Positions 12,686 to 14,960 of a stretch of DNA of 14,960 nt are shown in pieces (the stretch's first letter is position 1; the number at the start of each line of letters is the position of its first letter). The stretch is from an uncultured Atopobiaceae bacterium (GTDB taxonomy: Bacteria; Actinomycetota; Coriobacteriia; Coriobacteriales; Atopobiaceae). Location: the NCBI GenBank assembly GCA_944321005.1, contig CALUJT010000025.1, positions 1-14,960 of the forward strand. The letters are read 5' to 3'. The notes under the pieces are model-generated. The model worked only from the letters and a program-made list of their open reading frames with translations, did no database searches and was not told the origin of the DNA. Both the position numbers and the translations under genes were made by a program.

Positions 12686-13969
12686 GGCTGCGTAGGGGCC
12701 CAACGTGCGCGCCATGCGCTCGTCGGCCTTCACGGTGGCGAGGAGGCCGCCCTGCACGTAGCTCTCGCGTATGACCTGGCAGCGCTCGTGCACCATCTTC
12801 ATGAGAAGGCCCTTCTCGTAGGGCACGAGAACGGTCATGGTGACGCTGCCGGCCGCGGCCTCCTTGGCGATGCGGTAGAGGAGCCCGCGCACGCCCGTGC
12901 CCTCGAGCGCGGAGACCACCTGGGCGTCCGGGTGCGCCACGAGCGCCTGGCGGACCTCCTCCGGCCCGAGCGCGTCGCACTTGTTGAGGACGGTGACGCT
13001 TCTGATGGAATCGGCGCCTATCTCGGCCAGGACCGCGCGCACGGCCTCGATCTGGAGCTCGCGGTGCGGGTCGGATGCGTCCACCACGAGAAGCACGAGG
13101 TCGGCCGCCCGGACCTCGGCGAGCGTGGACTTGAAGGACTCGACCAGCATGGTGGGGAGCTTCTGGATGAAGCCCACCGTGTCGGTCACGGTGATCTTCC
13201 TGCCCTCGTCGAGGTCGAGCGCGCGCGTGGTGGGGTCGAGCGTGGCGAAGAGCTCGTCGCGCACGTACACGTCGGAGCCGGTGAGCCGGTTGAGGAGTGT
13301 GGACTTGCCGGCGTTGGTGTAGCCGACGAGCGCCACGCGATAGACGCCGGAGTCCCAGCGCGCCTTGCTCTGGACGCCGCGCCTGCGCTCGAGGCGCTCG
13401 AGCTCCCTCCTCAGGGTGGAGATGCGCGAGCGGATGAGGCGCCTGTCCACCTCGAGCTGGCTCTCGCCCTGGCCGAAGCGGCTGCCGATGCCGCCCCTGG
13501 TCTGCTCGCCCACGAGGTGGCTCCACATGCCGCGAAGGCGCGGGAGCACGTACTGCAGCTGCGCGAGCTGGACCTGGAGGCGTCCCTCGTGGGTCTTGGC
13601 GTGCACGCCGAAGATGTCGAGTATGAGGGCGGTGCGGTCGATGATCTTGACGGGCTCGCCCACGATCTTCTCGAGGTTGGCCTGCTGGGAGGGACTGAGC
13701 TCGTCGTCGAAGATGACGACGTCGGCTCCGAGGCTGCGGACGTACGAGCAGAGCTCCTCGACCTTTCCCTTGCCGATGAAGGTCTTAGGGACCGGCGCGT
13801 CGAGCCTCTGCGTCATGATGAGGACGACCTCGGCGCCGTCCGTCTCTGCGAGGCGCGCGAGCTCGGCGAGCGACTCCTCGCAGGACCACTCGGAGTTCCC
13901 GAGGTCAACGCCCACGAGGATGGCGCGCTCGGGAACCGGGGCCGTGGAGTGCGGCTTAAAGCGTCCCAT
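12593..13969 (-). CDS. hflX: ribosome-associated GTPase HflX
   Basis: The 458-residue protein has the HflX N-terminal domain (VDLGNSEWSCEESLAELARL, then FIGKGKVEEL, and DDELSPSQQANLE), the linker helix with LPRLRGMWSHL and GGIGSRFGQGESQLE, and a TrmE-Era-type G domain. Its GTPase motifs are G1 GYTNAGKST (216-224), G2 DPTTR (245-249), G3 DTVGF (263-267), G4 NKCD (329-332) and G5 SALEG (353-357). HflX splits stalled or hibernating 70S ribosomes and helps after heat or antibiotic stress. The last 30 residues (429-458, acidic and low in complexity) are encoded antisense to the acyltransferase C-terminus and look like an overprinted tail. The ATG overlaps the miaA end by 14 bases, so miaA-hflX is one operon, as in many bacteria. 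Confidence 0.96.
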   Translation of the reverse strand: MGRFKPHSTAPVPERAILVGVDLGNSEWSCEESLAELARLAETDGAEVVLIMTQRLDAPVPKTFIGKGKVEELCSYVRSLGADVVIFDDELSPSQQANLEKIVGEPVKIIDRTALILDIFGVHAKTHEGRLQVQLAQLQYVLPRLRGMWSHLVGEQTRGGIGSRFGQGESQLEVDRRLIRSRISTLRRELERLERRRGVQSKARWDSGVYRVALVGYTNAGKSTLLNRLTGSDVYVRDELFATLDPTTRALDLDEGRKITVTDTVGFIQKLPTMLVESFKSTLAEVRAADLVLLVVDASDPHRELQIEAVRAVLAEIGADSIRSVTVLNKCDALGPEEVRQALVAHPDAQVVSALEGTGVRGLLYRIAKEAAAGSVTMTVLVPYEKGLLMKMVHERCQVIRESYVQGGLLATVKADERMARTLGPYAASGDAGDERAHGQEDGLVEHVDDEGVPTDEP

Positions 13970-14894
13970 CGCTGCCCCCGAGTCCCTCGACGATCATGCG
14001 AGCCGCCCCCTCGGCGTCGGTCGTCTCGAGGTCGATCCAGCGCACGCGCCCGTCGCGCCTGAGCCAGGAGAGCTGGCGCTTGGCGTAGCGCCTGGAGCGC
14101 AGCTTGATGGTCTCCACCGCCTCGTCGAGGGAGCACTCCCCGGAGAGCGCCTGCAGGACCTCCTTGTAGCCTATGGCCTGGCCTGCGGTGAGCTCGGTGG
14201 TGAGCCCGCGCTCGGCGAGCCCCCTCACCTCGTCCACGAGCCCGGCTCCAACCATAGCGTCCACGCGCGCGTCGATCCTCGCGTAGAGGCGCTCCCTGTC
14301 CATGGCGAGCCCCCAGATGGTCGCGTCGTAGTGGGGCACGTGGGAGCGCAGGCCCTCGTGCTTCCTGGCGTAGGACTCCCCCTCGTCCAGCATCTCGAGG
14401 GCCCTGACCACGCGCCTCGAGTTGTTGGGGTGTATGAGGGCCGCGCTCTCGGGGTCGCGCTCGGCGAGAAGGGCGTGAAGGCCGCCGGCGCCGCGCTCGG
14501 CGAGAAGGGCCTCGTAGGCGGCGCGCGCCTCCCCGTCCTTCTCGCCGGAGGGAAAGTCCATCTCGTCGATGACGGCGTCGAGGTAGAGGCCCGTGCCGCC
14601 GCAGAGGACGGGAACGGAGCCGGAGGCGAGCAGCGCGTCCGCGCAGGCGCGGGCCTGGGACTGGAAGAGCTGGACGGAGCAGTTCTCGAGGGGGTCGGCG
14701 ACGTCCACCATGAGGAGCGGCGCGCGCCGCTCGGCCGGGGGGGTCTTGGCGGTCCCCACGTCCATGCCGCGATAGACCTGCATGGAGTCCACGGAGACGA
14801 CGGAGGTGCCGAGCCTCTCCGCCACGAGGTCCGCCACCAGGCTCTTGCCCGAGGCGGTGGGCCCCGCGACGCAGACCACGCGCCCGAGGCTCAT
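13956..14894 (-). CDS. miaA: tRNA dimethylallyltransferase
   Basis: MiaA adds a dimethylallyl group to N6 of adenosine 37 in tRNAs that read UNN codons, the first step to ms2i6A. The 312-residue protein has the P-loop GPTASGKS (11-18), the DSMQVYRGMDVGTAK segment (36-50), GGTGLYLDA (99-107), NNSRRVVRALE (157-167), QAIGYKE (239-245) and the tRNA-binding RRYAKRQLSWLRR (268-280). Length is normal. A 19-base direct repeat (14456-14474 and 14492-14510, 36 bases apart) encodes two similar LLAER helices but keeps the family pattern. The start forms an ATGA overlap with the stop of the preceding gene, and the end overlaps hflX, so three genes are tightly coupled. Confidence 0.97.
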   Translation of the reverse strand: MSLGRVVCVAGPTASGKSLVADLVAERLGTSVVSVDSMQVYRGMDVGTAKTPPAERRAPLLMVDVADPLENCSVQLFQSQARACADALLASGSVPVLCGGTGLYLDAVIDEMDFPSGEKDGEARAAYEALLAERGAGGLHALLAERDPESAALIHPNNSRRVVRALEMLDEGESYARKHEGLRSHVPHYDATIWGLAMDRERLYARIDARVDAMVGAGLVDEVRGLAERGLTTELTAGQAIGYKEVLQALSGECSLDEAVETIKLRSRRYAKRQLSWLRRDGRVRWIDLETTDAEGAARMIVEGLGGSDGTL

Positions 14895-14960
14895 CGCGGC
14901 TCGCCCGAGACGGACCCGCGCAGGTACCAGGTGCGCGCATCGTCCACGAGCACGTCCACG
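14891..14960 (-). CDS. 3' end of a gene upstream of miaA (partial; possibly miaB)
   Basis: Reading in from the right edge on the - strand, a frame is open for 22 codons and stops at a TGA that shares ATGA with the miaA start. The visible end reads VDVLVDDARTWYLRGSVSG followed by EPR. Tight coupling makes it a real gene. The beta-strand pattern ending in LRG resembles the close of a TRAM domain, and miaB often precedes miaA, so the tail may belong to the ms2i6A methylthiotransferase MiaB. That is a guess from context and 22 residues. Confidence 0.55.
   Translation of the reverse strand, partial: VDVLVDDARTWYLRGSVSGEPR

Noticed and set aside
14456..14510. A 19-base direct repeat within miaA as a mobile or regulatory repeat
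   Set aside because: It is in frame, encodes the normal MiaA helix before the DP.SAALIH segment, and is best explained by two similar peptide stretches.
1..14960. Phage, toxin-antitoxin, defence or secondary-metabolite system
   Set aside because: Every gene of recognisable identity is a housekeeping or regulatory gene, base composition is even apart from one short gap, and no transposase, integrase or attachment site is visible.

Overview
This is a GC-rich, densely packed chromosomal window with no visible mobile elements. The genes point to an actinobacterium. A GarA-like FHA gene is followed directly by an FtsR-like MerR gene. A cluster of nrdR, LysM protein and lexA lies close to hflX and miaA, an arrangement I recall from mycobacteria. 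The candidate LexA sites are of the CGAAC-N4-GTTCG Gram-positive/actinobacterial type. Fairly frequent AGG (Arg) and ATA (Ile) codons in a high-GC background suggest the Coriobacteriia (Olsenella/Atopobium/Collinsella-like), but that is inference. I found no tRNA, rRNA, CRISPR array, insertion sequence or phage gene, and no gene-free stretch longer than about 140 bases.

Left part (1-5673, + strand): the 3' end of an unrecognised gene, a RidA-type deaminase (608-988), a GarA-like FHA protein (1032-1457), an FtsR-like MerR regulator (1464-2225), apt (2246-2782), a secreted coiled-coil NlpC/P60 peptidoglycan hydrolase (2874-4067) and a ClC H+/Cl- exchanger with a C-terminal RCK_C domain (4084-5673). 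A GC-rich hairpin (5691-5712) closes this block, followed by an unusually AT-rich gap that faces trxB.

Middle part (5844-11007, - strand, read right to left): a LysM membrane protein, nrdR, dut, a purine permease of the AzgA family, a uracil permease of the UraA type, and trxB. Four of these genes (nrdR, dut and the two permeases) concern nucleotides: control of ribonucleotide reductase, dUTP removal, and purine and pyrimidine uptake. A strong intrinsic terminator lies between the two permeases with little room for a new promoter, so it may attenuate uraA.

Right part (11007-14960): the divergent lexA/LysM control region, then lexA with a membrane acyltransferase two bases behind it (+ strand), then convergent hflX and miaA plus the tail of one more gene (- strand). 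The lexA/LysM intergenic region is the most interesting piece. It holds two promoters and three good candidate LexA boxes, one of them inside the spacer of a TTGACA promoter and one over the lexA -35. A 30-bp tandem duplication adds two further near-match boxes. The LysM protein fits the SOS cell-division inhibitor class (YneA, DivS, ChiZ), so the locus looks like a divergent SOS switch. The acyltransferase gene tails into hflX with a 93-base convergent overlap.

The coding content is otherwise mostly housekeeping. I see no clearly undescribed system; the novelty lies mainly in regulation and gene arrangement.
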